From the NCBI RefSeq assembly GCF_001661075.1, contig NZ_CP014870.1, forward strand, positions 1,566,001 through 1,630,000: a stretch of DNA of 64,000 nt, read 5' to 3'. Of this stretch, positions 48,063-55,943 are shown one piece after another. Source of the DNA: Pseudomonas silesiensis (lineage in GTDB: Bacteria > Pseudomonadota > Gammaproteobacteria > Pseudomonadales > Pseudomonadaceae). Made by a program: the position numbers and the translations under genes. The notes below the pieces were generated by a model that had not been told where the DNA came from, did not search any database, and saw only the letters and a program-made list of their open reading frames with translations. Every line of letters begins with the position of its first letter. Positions within the stretch are counted from its first letter, which is position 1.

Positions 48063-48962
48063 TTATCCAAGGTTCCCTTTCAGACTGGGGACAACGCCAC
48101 GGGCAATGGCGGCCAGGGCGAAGGCGATACCGGCCACCAGAATGATCGCGGCGCCGGACGGGATAGGCAGGTCGAAGACAATCGGTGCAAGAATCCCGCA
48201 CAACGTGCTGACCGTGGCGATCAGTACCGAGCACCAGAAGAAGCCTTTCAACGACTGGCTCAGCAACCGCGCAGCCGCCGCCGGAATCACCAGCAGGGCG
48301 CCGACCAGAATCGCGCCGATGACCTTAACGGCCGCCACGGTGATCAGGGTCACCAGAATCACGAACAGGTAATCCAGGGTCTTTACCGCCACACCGCGCA
48401 CCGCCGCCAGCTGCGGATTGAAACTGGCGAGCATGATGCGGTTGTACAGCGGCAAGGCCAGCGCCATCACCAGCGAACCGACGATGGCCAGCACCAGCAG
48501 GTCGTTGCCGTTGACCGTCAACACCGAGCCGAACAAGACGTTTTCCAGAATGTGCACGTTGATCTTGCCGGCCAGGATCAGCAGCAGACTGGCCCCTAGC
48601 GCCAACGAAACCGAGAGGAAAACGCCGATCAAGGTATCCGGCGCCAGGCCGGTGCGGTTGCGCAGGTAGTTGAGCAGGATGCCGAATAACAGGCAGTAGC
48701 CGAACAGGCTGCCGTAAGGTCCGGTGTAGGGTTCACCGAGCAGGATGCCGATGGCCACGCCGGTCAATGCCGCGTGACCCACCGCTTCGGAGAAAAACGC
48801 GAAGCGCTTGACCACCACCAGCGTGCCCAGGCCGCCCAGCACCGGGCCGATCAGCAAGCCGGCGAGCAGGGCATTGACCACGAATCCATAGGCCAGCGCC
48901 TCGGGCAGATAACCCGACGAGGCCCAGCCCTGGACCATCAAGCGAAAGGCTTCGTAACTCAT
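48063..48962 (-). CDS. fpvE: ABC transporter permease FpvE (metal type)
   Basis: A 299-residue permease of the ABC-3 metal family with about eight membrane helices (GTLVVVKRFAFFSEAVGHAA is the conserved family block; AGIAFALAAIARGVVPSL closes it). With FpvD it should move iron, or a pyoverdine-derived complex, through the inner membrane. The stop is directly followed by the fpvF start. The start shares one base with the fpvD stop. Confidence 0.93.
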   Translation of the reverse strand: MSYEAFRLMVQGWASSGYLPEALAYGFVVNALLAGLLIGPVLGGLGTLVVVKRFAFFSEAVGHAALTGVAIGILLGEPYTGPYGSLFGYCLLFGILLNYLRNRTGLAPDTLIGVFLSVSLALGASLLLILAGKINVHILENVLFGSVLTVNGNDLLVLAIVGSLVMALALPLYNRIMLASFNPQLAAVRGVAVKTLDYLFVILVTLITVAAVKVIGAILVGALLVIPAAAARLLSQSLKGFFWCSVLIATVSTLCGILAPIVFDLPIPSGAAIILVAGIAFALAAIARGVVPSLKGNLG

Positions 48963-49825
48963 CAGGCAGCGCTCCGTGGATGGGTGGAGAACAGGGTCAG
49001 CAGGCGTTCCGGCGTCAGTGCCTGTTTCGGTGCGGCATCGAACAGTACCCGGCGATTGAGTCCGGTGACGCGATCGGCCAGACGACCGACCGCTTCCAGG
49101 TCATGCTCGATCCACAGCACGGTGATGCCGCTCCGGCGCCAGTCGCCGAGCAGCCGTTCGAACACCTGGATGCCCGCCTCATCGAGGGCCGACATCGGCT
49201 CATCCAGCACCAGCAATTGCGGCGCCGGGATCAGCCCCTGAGCCAGCAACACGCGCTGGCGTTCGCCACCGGACAAGGCGCCCATGCGTCGTTTGCGCTT
49301 GTCCTGCATGCCGACCCGTTCCAGTGCTTCACCGATCGCGGCCGCGTAATGCTTGCTCAAACCAAGGAACGCCGGCCGCCGCTGGCACATCGCGGCCATG
49401 AAATCTTCGACGGTCATCGGCAGGCCGCGGTCGAATTCCAGCGCTTGCGGAACATAGCCGATGGTCCCGGGCGTACCTGGCCATTGCAGGCTCAAGCGAC
49501 CCTGATGCGGCATCTGCCCGAGCAGGGTCTTGATCAGCGAACTCTTGCCGCCCCCGTTGGGACCGACCAGCGCATGCACGCTGCCGGGCTGGACCTGGAA
49601 GGTGACCTGGTCGAGGATCCTCGTGCGGCCGAGGGTCAGGCTGACCTCCGCAAAATCCAGCGTCGGGCCCAAACCCTGTGGGAGCGAGCTTGCTCGCGAT
49701 TGCGGTGTGTCATTTGGCAATGATGTTGACTGACCCACCGCCTTCGCGAGCAAGCTCGCTCCCACAGGGGATTCGGTGTCAGCGGGTCCGGAGGGTCGTG
49801 TACTGATGGTTTCTTTCGCCGTCAT
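48962..49825 (-). CDS. fpvD: ABC transporter ATPase FpvD with an in-frame REPIN insert
   Basis: A 287-residue ATP-binding protein. Walker A is GPNGGGKSSLIK, the ABC signature is LSGGERQRVLLAQGL, Walker B is LLVLDEPMSALDEAG and the H-loop is WIEHDLEAVGRL. Residues about 19-51 are encoded by a complete REP pair (49674-49769), adding a peptide with [14 protein letters not shown] and SRASSLPQG before the first conserved strand (TLDFAEVSLTLGRTRIL). The frame stays open. The start at 49825 overlaps the fpvC stop (ATGA). A TTG at the end of the insert could also start translation, which would remove the extra peptide. Confidence 0.92.
   Translation of the reverse strand: MTAKETISTRPSGPADTESPVGASLLAKAVGQSTSLPNDTPQSRASSLPQGLGPTLDFAEVSLTLGRTRILDQVTFQVQPGSVHALVGPNGGGKSSLIKTLLGQMPHQGRLSLQWPGTPGTIGYVPQALEFDRGLPMTVEDFMAAMCQRRPAFLGLSKHYAAAIGEALERVGMQDKRKRRMGALSGGERQRVLLAQGLIPAPQLLVLDEPMSALDEAGIQVFERLLGDWRRSGITVLWIEHDLEAVGRLADRVTGLNRRVLFDAAPKQALTPERLLTLFSTHPRSAA
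49674..49769. repeat. REPIN inside the fpvD coding sequence
   Basis: Arms CCCTGTGGGAGCGAGCTTGC (to 49699) and its reverse complement (49743-49769) flank a 43-base centre. All 96 bases are read through in the fpvD frame, without a stop. REPs are normally intergenic. Confidence 0.93.
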
Positions 49826-50748
49826 GCGCCGGACTCCTGAATCGCCCGGACCACAGTATTGAGGTTGCCGGTCATTTCCTTTTCGTACTTGTCAGCCGTG
49901 TACTCGCCATAGGAAATGTGCGACAGCGGATAGAGCTTCACCCCGGATTCACGCTGAATGGTCTCGACGTAGGTGGATGGAAAATCCATCTCCGAAAAGA
50001 TCACTTTCACGTCCAGTTCGCGCAGTTGGTCGATGGTCTTTTTCAGCTGGCTCGGGCTTGGCTCGATGCCATGGGCCGGCTCGACCACGGCTGTCACTTC
50101 GAGGCCAAATTCGCGCAGCAGGTAGTCATACGCCGCATGCACCGTTGCCACCCGCAGTTCGGCGTTTGGCGCCTGGGTCAGTTTGGCCAGGGCGTCGGCG
50201 CGCATCTGCCGCAGGCGTTTGCCGTAGGCGCGGGCGTTCTGGGTGTAGGTCTTGCCGTTGGCCGGATCGAGCTTGCCCAGTTCCCGGGCGATGTTGTTGA
50301 CCTGGGCAATCGAGGCGCTGATCGACAGGAAGGTGTGCGGGTTCACGACCTTGCCGGCACCGCGGGCGGCGACGCCGGTCGCGGCCAGCAAGGGGACGTT
50401 TTCGTTGGCTTCGATCACCGGGACGTTCGGCGTTTCGCTGGCGGCAATCATGCGGTCGGCAAAGTCGTCATGACCCACACCGTTGAGCACGACCACGTCC
50501 AGGCCGCTGATGCGCTTGATGTCTTCGGCGCGAGGCTCGTAGGCATGCGGGTTGAAGCCGGCCGGGATCAGCGGCACGACTTCGGCCTTGTCGCCGACGA
50601 TGTTGGCCACATAGCTGTAATAAGGGTGCAGGGTGATACCGATGCGCAGGCGCTTGGCCTCGTCGGCGCTGGCCAGGGGTGTCAGCAGGCAGGCGAGCAG
50701 GCCGACCAGCAGCAGGCGCAGCAATGAGCGTGGAGATGAACTAGGCAT
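49822..50748 (-). CDS. fpvC: Periplasmic metal-binding protein FpvC
   Basis: A 308-residue cluster 9 (ZnuA-like) binding protein with signal peptide (ending LASADE). Metal-ligand candidates are His in IGITLHPYYSYV, GFNPHAYEPRAED, VVNPHTFLSISA and TVHAAYDYLL, with EPAHGIEPSPSQL and SEMDFPSTYV late. It corresponds to PA2407 and is thought to receive ferric or reduced iron, or the siderophore complex, in the periplasm. It lies 36 bp after fpvK. Confidence 0.93.
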   Translation of the reverse strand: MPSSSPRSLLRLLLVGLLACLLTPLASADEAKRLRIGITLHPYYSYVANIVGDKAEVVPLIPAGFNPHAYEPRAEDIKRISGLDVVVLNGVGHDDFADRMIAASETPNVPVIEANENVPLLAATGVAARGAGKVVNPHTFLSISASIAQVNNIARELGKLDPANGKTYTQNARAYGKRLRQMRADALAKLTQAPNAELRVATVHAAYDYLLREFGLEVTAVVEPAHGIEPSPSQLKKTIDQLRELDVKVIFSEMDFPSTYVETIQRESGVKLYPLSHISYGEYTADKYEKEMTGNLNTVVRAIQESGA

Positions 50749-50783
50749 GGGAAAGCGGTCTTCTCTCGGGTAATGGCGAGGGT

Positions 50784-51356
50784 TCAGTGCCGGTGCTGGC
50801 GGGTCACGCCGGCATCGAATTGCGCGACGATCTGCTGCCAGCCGGCGCTTTCGAGTGCGGTATCGGAGAGGTCAGTCGGGGCCGCGAGGGTTGTGCCGGG
50901 GTTGAGCCAGATGTCCGGCGCATCGTCGTCAGCGCTCAGGCGCATCAGAAACGAGCCGGCCACCGCAGGCGCCTGGCTCTGGCCGAAGTAGGCCCTGGCC
51001 TCGAGCAATTGCCAGGCATGACCGCCACGGCTGACGGAACTTGCATCCTGCGCAAAAGGCGCGAAGCCTTCGTCGGCGAGGACTTCAGGCGTCGGCAAGG
51101 TCTGCTGTTCCTGGCGCAACAGATGAATTTCGTCCAGCGTCACCCGCAGGTCGGCGTAGATGCCTTGCTCGGAGGCGCTCAGGTCGCGACGGGCATCCAG
51201 TTGATGACTGTTGACGTTACTCACTTCCTGGGATTCGTGGCGCCAGGCGACGACCGAGCCAGCCACCGCCAGGATCATCAGGCACAACAGCAGCACATAA
51301 AGGGTTTCATGGCCGGCTCCGGCCGGGCGGACGACGTGGGTGGTTGGGGTGCTCAT
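50784..51356 (-). CDS. fpvK: Membrane protein FpvK of the ferripyoverdine reduction complex
   Basis: A 190-residue protein with one membrane helix near residues 18-38 (TLYVLLLCLMILAVAGSVVA) and a periplasmic C-terminal part rich in charged residues (LSASEQGIYADLRVTLDEIH; WQLLEARAYFGQSQAPAVAG). In P. aeruginosa, FpvG, H, J and K (PA2403-2406) take part in reductive iron release from pyoverdine. ATG 51356 overlaps the fpvJ stop (ATGA); the frame is open further upstream but this is shadow. Confidence 0.88.
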   Translation of the reverse strand: MSTPTTHVVRPAGAGHETLYVLLLCLMILAVAGSVVAWRHESQEVSNVNSHQLDARRDLSASEQGIYADLRVTLDEIHLLRQEQQTLPTPEVLADEGFAPFAQDASSVSRGGHAWQLLEARAYFGQSQAPAVAGSFLMRLSADDDAPDIWLNPGTTLAAPTDLSDTALESAGWQQIVAQFDAGVTRQHRH

Positions 51357-51682
51357 GGGGCCTCGATGTCCGCTTGGTCGATCTCGACGACGTGACCGGG
51401 ACCGGCGTCGAACAGCACGTAGAATTCGGCGCCGGGCTTCTTGAAGGTCAGGGTCGAATCGGCACCGAGCTTGCCCGGCACCAGGATGGTCTCGTCGTAG
51501 CCGATGACGTCCAGGGTTACGCCCGGCGCACCGCTGCCATCGGAAAAGCCGCCGGTGCACCGGATCTGCTCGGCGTCGATGGCCTTGCATTCGCACATCG
51601 GGTTGTGGGCCAGGGCGCTGGCGCTGAAACCGGCGCAAAGCACCAGCAACGCGGCGCCCAGAGGACGGATGACATTGATCAT
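51353..51682 (-). CDS. fpvJ: Small periplasmic protein FpvJ
   Basis: A 109-residue exported protein: signal peptide MINVIRPLGAALLVLCAGFS, then a mature region beginning HNPMCECKAIDAEQIRCTGG, with three closely spaced cysteines that could bind metal or form a disulfide. A beta-rich remainder follows (GVTLDVIGYDETIL, AEFYVLFDAGPGHVVEI). It matches PA2405 in place and size. It overlaps both neighbouring genes by four bases. Confidence 0.88.
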   Translation of the reverse strand: MINVIRPLGAALLVLCAGFSASALAHNPMCECKAIDAEQIRCTGGFSDGSGAPGVTLDVIGYDETILVPGKLGADSTLTFKKPGAEFYVLFDAGPGHVVEIDQADIEAP

Positions 51683-52221
51683 GGTTTACCTCCTTGTTGG
51701 TTCAGCCAGGCGAGGGTGGCCGGGGAGGCCTGGCTCAGCGGAATGGATGCCTGATGCATGCTGCCGTCCCACCCTTCCATGGTGATCCACAGCTCGGCGT
51801 CGGCCTTGGTCTTCTCCGGGATCGGCAGCATCGCCCCCATGCGATATGGCGTGCCGAAGAAAATCACCCCGGCGGCGCGCAGGCTGCGGGGCTTGCCGAT
51901 GCGCAGGTAAGTCGCCTTGACTTGATCGCGGCAGCTGTCGCACAGCGCCGCATTGAAGTTCTTCATGTAGCCGGCCGGGCCATCGAGCCTCGGTGCTTCA
52001 TTGCGCAATTCGGCCAGGCGCAGGCTCCAGGGCCCGACCTGAACCTCACCGACTTCCCGCTCGCCCAGGCCCGTATCACCACGAAACAATGCGGCATCGG
52101 CGAAGTATTTGGGCATGAATCCCAGAGGCACCAGCAACAGCAGGACGTTGATGTGGAAACGCCATTTGTGCCAGAAACGGCTCAGTTTCGAACCCGGTTT
52201 TTCTGCGGCGAACAGGCTCAT
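51679..52221 (-). CDS. fpvH: FpvH, membrane-anchored periplasmic protein
   Basis: A 180-residue protein with one N-terminal membrane helix (INVLLLLVPLGFMPKYFADA, about residues 24-43) and a periplasmic region. A CDSCRDQVKATYLRIG motif has two cysteines three residues apart, possibly for a metal or haem-like ligand. The C terminus is TMEGWDGSMHQASIPLSQAS. Position and length match PA2404. The start and stop overlap the adjacent fpv genes (ATGA junctions). Confidence 0.87.
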   Translation of the reverse strand: MSLFAAEKPGSKLSRFWHKWRFHINVLLLLVPLGFMPKYFADAALFRGDTGLGEREVGEVQVGPWSLRLAELRNEAPRLDGPAGYMKNFNAALCDSCRDQVKATYLRIGKPRSLRAAGVIFFGTPYRMGAMLPIPEKTKADAELWITMEGWDGSMHQASIPLSQASPATLAWLNQQGGKP

Positions 52222-53417
52222 TGGCTGACCTCCGTGGTTTCACGGCTGGAGACCGCGGCAGTCTGGCTGCGTGGGGTCTTGTTGCCGCGCTTGAGGGCAT
52301 TCGCCGTGGCCAGTGCGGTGCGCTTGGTCCAGATCAACAGGCCACTGAGCACCATCATGCTCAGGATCAGGCCGAAGAAGAACCAGATCAGCTTGATCCA
52401 GAGGCCACCGAAATCGCCGGTGTGCAGCGGCCGCATGGATTCGGTCACCAGTTCCAGGCCCGAGCGGTCCGACAGCAGGCGGGTGGCGCCGACGTCGCCG
52501 GTGTACGGGTTGATCTCGGCGGTCTGGAATATCAGCGGATACCAACTGCGCCCCCCCACCGACAGGTAGCTGTAGGCATTGGCGGGCATGCTGACAAAAC
52601 TGTCTTCCAGCCCGGGGATGCTGGCCTTGGCCTGCGCAATCGCGGTCTCCAGGCTGATCATCGGTGCCGGCGCGCCATCGGCGGACATCGGCACGCTTTC
52701 GCGCTGGACCACCAGCGCTACCGGTGCGGTGGAAATCGAAACCTGGTTATCGAACATGAAGGCTTCGATCAGGAACCAGGTGCTGGTGACGGAAATCACC
52801 GCGATGAACCAGATCGACCAGATGCCGCTGAGGCGGTGAAAATCGCCCCAGAAGATCCGTGCACCGTGGCGAATACGCAGGGTCGGCCGGAAAAAGCCTT
52901 TCCAGAAGCGCTTGTAGACCACCAGCCCGGTGACCAGGGACGCGAGCAACGGCAGGCTGAGGAACGACACCAGGTACCAGCCCCAGCTGTAACCGTTGGT
53001 GAACGGCACCAGCCACCAGCCATGCAGGGCACGGGTAAAGGCCTTGAAATTGAATTGCGGGGCTGTGCCCTGGATCACGCCGGTGTACGGGTTGACGTAC
53101 ACCGTCACCGAACGACCGTCGGGATAGCTGACCTCCACGTCGAGGGCGAAGTGTGATTCGTCGGGTCGACTGATGGACTCGACCAGGGTATTGGGTTCGG
53201 CCTTCTTGATGGCGGCAATGATCTGGTCATAACTGAGCAGCGGCGCATCGTCCGAAGGCTGGCTGGCGCGCATCTGCGGGTTGGCCAGCCAGACGATTTC
53301 CTGACTGACCACCGCCAGGGTGCCGGTCACGCAGACGATCAACACGAAAAACCAGATGGGCAGGGCCAGCCAGCTATGGACCAGAAACCAGAGTTTTGAG
53401 CGGGATTTCTTCGACAT
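52218..53417 (-). CDS. fpvG: PepSY-type inner-membrane reductase FpvG
   Basis: A 399-residue membrane protein of the PepSY_TM (iron-uptake reductase) family. There are four helices: SWLALPIWFFVLIVCVTGTL, a pair around YLVSFLSLPLLASLVTGLVV and IWSIWFIAVISVTSTWFLIE, and a last one in IWFFFGLILSMMVLSG. His residues in VHSWLALP, ALHGWW and FHRLSG are the likely haem ligands. FpvG reduces ferric pyoverdine in P. aeruginosa. Start 53417 fits the family; an upstream extension is unlikely. First gene of fpvGHJKCDEF. Confidence 0.92.
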   Translation of the reverse strand: MSKKSRSKLWFLVHSWLALPIWFFVLIVCVTGTLAVVSQEIVWLANPQMRASQPSDDAPLLSYDQIIAAIKKAEPNTLVESISRPDESHFALDVEVSYPDGRSVTVYVNPYTGVIQGTAPQFNFKAFTRALHGWWLVPFTNGYSWGWYLVSFLSLPLLASLVTGLVVYKRFWKGFFRPTLRIRHGARIFWGDFHRLSGIWSIWFIAVISVTSTWFLIEAFMFDNQVSISTAPVALVVQRESVPMSADGAPAPMISLETAIAQAKASIPGLEDSFVSMPANAYSYLSVGGRSWYPLIFQTAEINPYTGDVGATRLLSDRSGLELVTESMRPLHTGDFGGLWIKLIWFFFGLILSMMVLSGLLIWTKRTALATANALKRGNKTPRSQTAAVSSRETTEVSQ

Positions 53418-53505
53418 GATTAAAGGTCTTGTTTCGATGAGAGGGCCTCTGCTGCGGGCTTCCCAGCGTTGAGGTCCATGGAAGGTCCGGCCGTGGCTTT
53501 TGCCT

Positions 53506-53529
53506 ACGCGGCCCGACTGCATCTATATA
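53506..53529 (-). promoter_or_regulatory. Possible PvdS-type promoter of the fpv operon
   Basis: On the minus strand TATAT, 16 bases, CGT: one mismatch to TAAAT-N16-CGT, 89 bp before fpvG. Support is weaker than for the other boxes. Confidence 0.4.
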
Positions 53530-53680
53530 AGACGAATGAGCATCGGAAATCCCGAAGGGGAATATGAAAGAAAATGTTTCGCGTTCCCATCCAGGCTGAT
53601 TTTGCGTTGGAATGACGATCCGCCGCGAGCCAAAGATGGCCAGCGGCGGCGATTTGATTCAGTTCAGTCAGGCATTGAGG

Positions 53681-53843
53681 TCAGAGCAGGAAACCGAGCG
53701 CTTCAGTGAGCAGCAATTCAGGGACTTCTTCAGGGATGTAGTGGCCGGCGGGCAGCGACTTGCCTCGGACATCGGTGGCCACCTGTTGCCATTCCTTGAG
53801 CGGTTCGAAACAGCGCCCGACCGTGGGTGACTCCTTGTTGTAG
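53681..53843 (-). pseudogene. C-terminal remnant of an alpha/beta hydrolase (haloacetate dehalogenase-like)
   Basis: The minus-strand frame ends with FEPLKEWQQVATDVRGKSLP and AGHYIPEEVPELLLTEALGF. This is the usual end of fluoroacetate dehalogenase-type hydrolases, including the catalytic His of AGHY. Nothing of the nucleophile or oxyanion region is found upstream, and a REP hairpin stands about 110 bp beyond. The rest of 53418-54064 has no intact gene. Confidence 0.55.
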
Positions 53844-53950
53844 TGGCCTGCATCCTGAAATTTTCGGGGCCGAAGGACAAGTCGCAAAGTGTGGTGCAAT
53901 TATTCATGACGTGTGTTCAAGGGGATATGCAGTGTTGGTGATGGCCCCAT

Positions 53951-54037
53951 CGCGGGCAAGCCACGCTCCCACAGGTTTTGTGTCGTTCTTGATAATTGCG
54001 AACGACACAAAACCTGTGGGAGCGTGGCTTGCCCGCG
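53951..54037. repeat. Long REP hairpin with a conserved inner stem (copy 2)
   Basis: A perfect 38-base inverted repeat (CGCGGGCAAGCCACGCTCCC then ACAGGTTTTGTGTCGTTC) with an 11-base loop. It is a near relative of the hairpin at 37727-37824, sharing the outer REP and the inner TGTCGTT / AACGACA stem. Confidence 0.9.
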
Positions 54038-54064
54038 AAGGGGCCCGAACAGTCACCGAAAATT

Positions 54065-54523
54065 TCAGCCCTGCTGAAACATCTCCTTCGCCCGCTGCTC
54101 AATTTGCTCCTGAGTCAGGTCCTCCTTGTGCGTAGCCAGGAACCACAGATGCCCATAGGGGTCTTTCAAGGTCCCGGAGCGGTCGCCATAAAACTGGTCC
54201 TTGACCTCGGACACCACCGTGCCGCCCGCCGCAATCGCCTGTTTAAAGGACGCGTCCACATCGTTCACATACAGGTGCAGCCCGACGGATGGCGATGTGT
54301 CTGGGTTGCTCAACGGCCCTTGATCACAAGGCGTGCCCAGCATGATCGGGCAATCGCCGATACGCAGTTCGGCGTGGCCGATGCCGCCATCCGGCATGGC
54401 CAGGCGCATGACTTCGGTGGCGCCAAAGGCTTTTTTATAGAAGTCGATAGCTTCGGCAGCTTTCTGGATGCCCAGATACGGGGTGATGCTGTGATAACCC
54501 TCGGGGATAGGTTTGACGCTCAT
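54065..54523 (-). CDS. VOC-family protein (PhnB-like glyoxalase fold)
   Basis: A 152-residue protein of the PhnB/glyoxalase-bleomycin resistance fold. The start MSVKPIPEGYHSITPYLGI is characteristic, followed by AAEAIDFYKKAFGATEVMRL and GHAELRIGDCPIMLG. The second half is LHLYVNDVDASFKQAIAAGG with FYGDRSGTLKDPYGHLWFLA, holding His and Glu type metal sites. The function of most such proteins is unknown. The C terminus EQIEQRAKEMF is a helix. Good start with AAAGGGAGAAC upstream. Confidence 0.9.
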   Translation of the reverse strand: MSVKPIPEGYHSITPYLGIQKAAEAIDFYKKAFGATEVMRLAMPDGGIGHAELRIGDCPIMLGTPCDQGPLSNPDTSPSVGLHLYVNDVDASFKQAIAAGGTVVSEVKDQFYGDRSGTLKDPYGHLWFLATHKEDLTQEQIEQRAKEMFQQG

Positions 54524-54757
54524 GACAGTTCTCCCTTTTTGTTGTGAGTTGACGAGGTTTCGCCGGTCTGCGGCCGAACAAGTGTAGAAGAAGCAGAGGG
54601 TTCGGGCCGGCGTTCAACCCCGCGCAGCCACGACAACGCACGGCACTGCAATCTGTTGCACCTCGATACCCACTATCGAGAGCGTTGATTTCTGCCCGTC
54701 CAGTGGCGCGAGTAGCCTGTGTTCATTGCCCGAACCCAGAAGCCAGGACGCCAGATC

Positions 54758-55027
54758 ATGAAACACCTTATCGCCACTTTCCTGCTGCTCGCAGCCTCCG
54801 TTCTCACCGGATGTGCCAGCCATGTTTCCCCGGAATTGCGGCCCTACACCGCTGAAGAAAGCAAGGAGCTGGCGCTGGAAGCCTTGAATCGTCGCGGCTT
54901 GTCCTTCGACGAGTACCACTCGAAAAAAGCCGAACTGCTCGGTGAGCCGCAGAATTCTTTCAGTTTCGACAAGCAAGCCGAAATGAACGCCGAACGTGCC
55001 GTACAACTTCACGGCCGCCCAAGCTGA
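54758..55027 (+). CDS. Small lipoprotein, unknown function
   Basis: An 89-residue lipoprotein: MKHLIATFLLLAASVLTGCA with lipobox LTGC at residues 16-19. The mature part (SHVSPELRPYTAEESKELAL, then LNRRGLSFDEYHSKKAELLG) is charged and helical. An ORF start 13 codons earlier has no signal. It resembles uncharacterised Pseudomonas lipoproteins with a short helix-loop domain. No operon partner is obvious. Confidence 0.8.
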   Translation: MKHLIATFLLLAASVLTGCASHVSPELRPYTAEESKELALEALNRRGLSFDEYHSKKAELLGEPQNSFSFDKQAEMNAERAVQLHGRPS

Positions 55028-55125
55028 GCGACTGTACTGCTCGAAGTTTCACCCAACTGTCCGTGGGTTTCGCGCAAGGTGTGCGATAGGGTCAATACCT
55101 GACTGCCCCTGATGGACTGCCACCG

Positions 55126-55740
55126 ATGACACTCTCGCTCGATCTGCTGCTGGGCTTCGCACTTTTTGCCCTGGTTACCTCGATTACACCTGGCCCGAAC
55201 AACACCATGTTGCTGGCATCGGGCGTGAACTTCGGATTCAACCGCACCATCCCCCATATGCTTGGCATCACCTGCGGTTTTTTCGTGCTGGTCGTGGCCG
55301 TGGGTTTCGGCCTGGGCGCCGTGTTTCAAACCTATCCATTGCTCTACACGGTGCTGCGGTACATCGGCGCTGCGTATTTACTGTACCTGGCGTGGAAAAT
55401 CGCCCATTCCGGCCCCGTCTCCGACGCCGGGCAGAGCGAGGCCAAGCCGATCAGCTACCTGGGTGCCGCAGCGTTTCAATGGGTCAACCCCAAGGCCTGG
55501 ATCATGGCGATTGGTGCCATCAGCACTTACACACCGATGCAAGGCTATTTCACCAATGTGATCGTGATTGCCGCGGTCTTTGCCCTGATCAACTTGCCCA
55601 GCGTCGGTGTCTGGGCCGCTTGCGGTACGCTGTTGCGCAACGTGCTGAAAGATCGCCGCTGGTTGCGCCTGTTCAACTGGGGCATGGCCGCGCTGCTGGT
55701 GGCTTCGCTTTACCCGATATTGCTCGAAAGCTTTGGCTGA
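55126..55740 (+). CDS. LysE/RhtB-family exporter
   Basis: A 204-residue inner-membrane protein with about six helices. The motif TSITPGPNNTMLLASGVNFG at residues 17-36 is the LysE family fingerprint, and YIGAAYLLYLAWKI and QWVNPKAWIMAIGAI follow in the family order. Members export amino acids such as homoserine, threonine, leucine or cysteine. The substrate cannot be read. It is monocistronic, with about 200 bp downstream that hold nothing recognisable. Confidence 0.92.
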   Translation: MTLSLDLLLGFALFALVTSITPGPNNTMLLASGVNFGFNRTIPHMLGITCGFFVLVVAVGFGLGAVFQTYPLLYTVLRYIGAAYLLYLAWKIAHSGPVSDAGQSEAKPISYLGAAAFQWVNPKAWIMAIGAISTYTPMQGYFTNVIVIAAVFALINLPSVGVWAACGTLLRNVLKDRRWLRLFNWGMAALLVASLYPILLESFG

Positions 55741-55943
55741 GCTTGGCTTCAACCGGTGGCCCGATGCCTGTTAAGCTCGACTTCAGGAGCGTTCCTACGC
55801 ACTTTTAAATGAAGTTGTTCTTCTTTAACGGCCTCCGATCAGGTATTTCTAAGGTTCCGGACGATCGGCGCAGCTCACGAGGCTGAGCCTTGACCGTTGG
55901 GTAACGAGCTTCCTGATCCCGGAACACGCTCTGCGAGTCCTTT

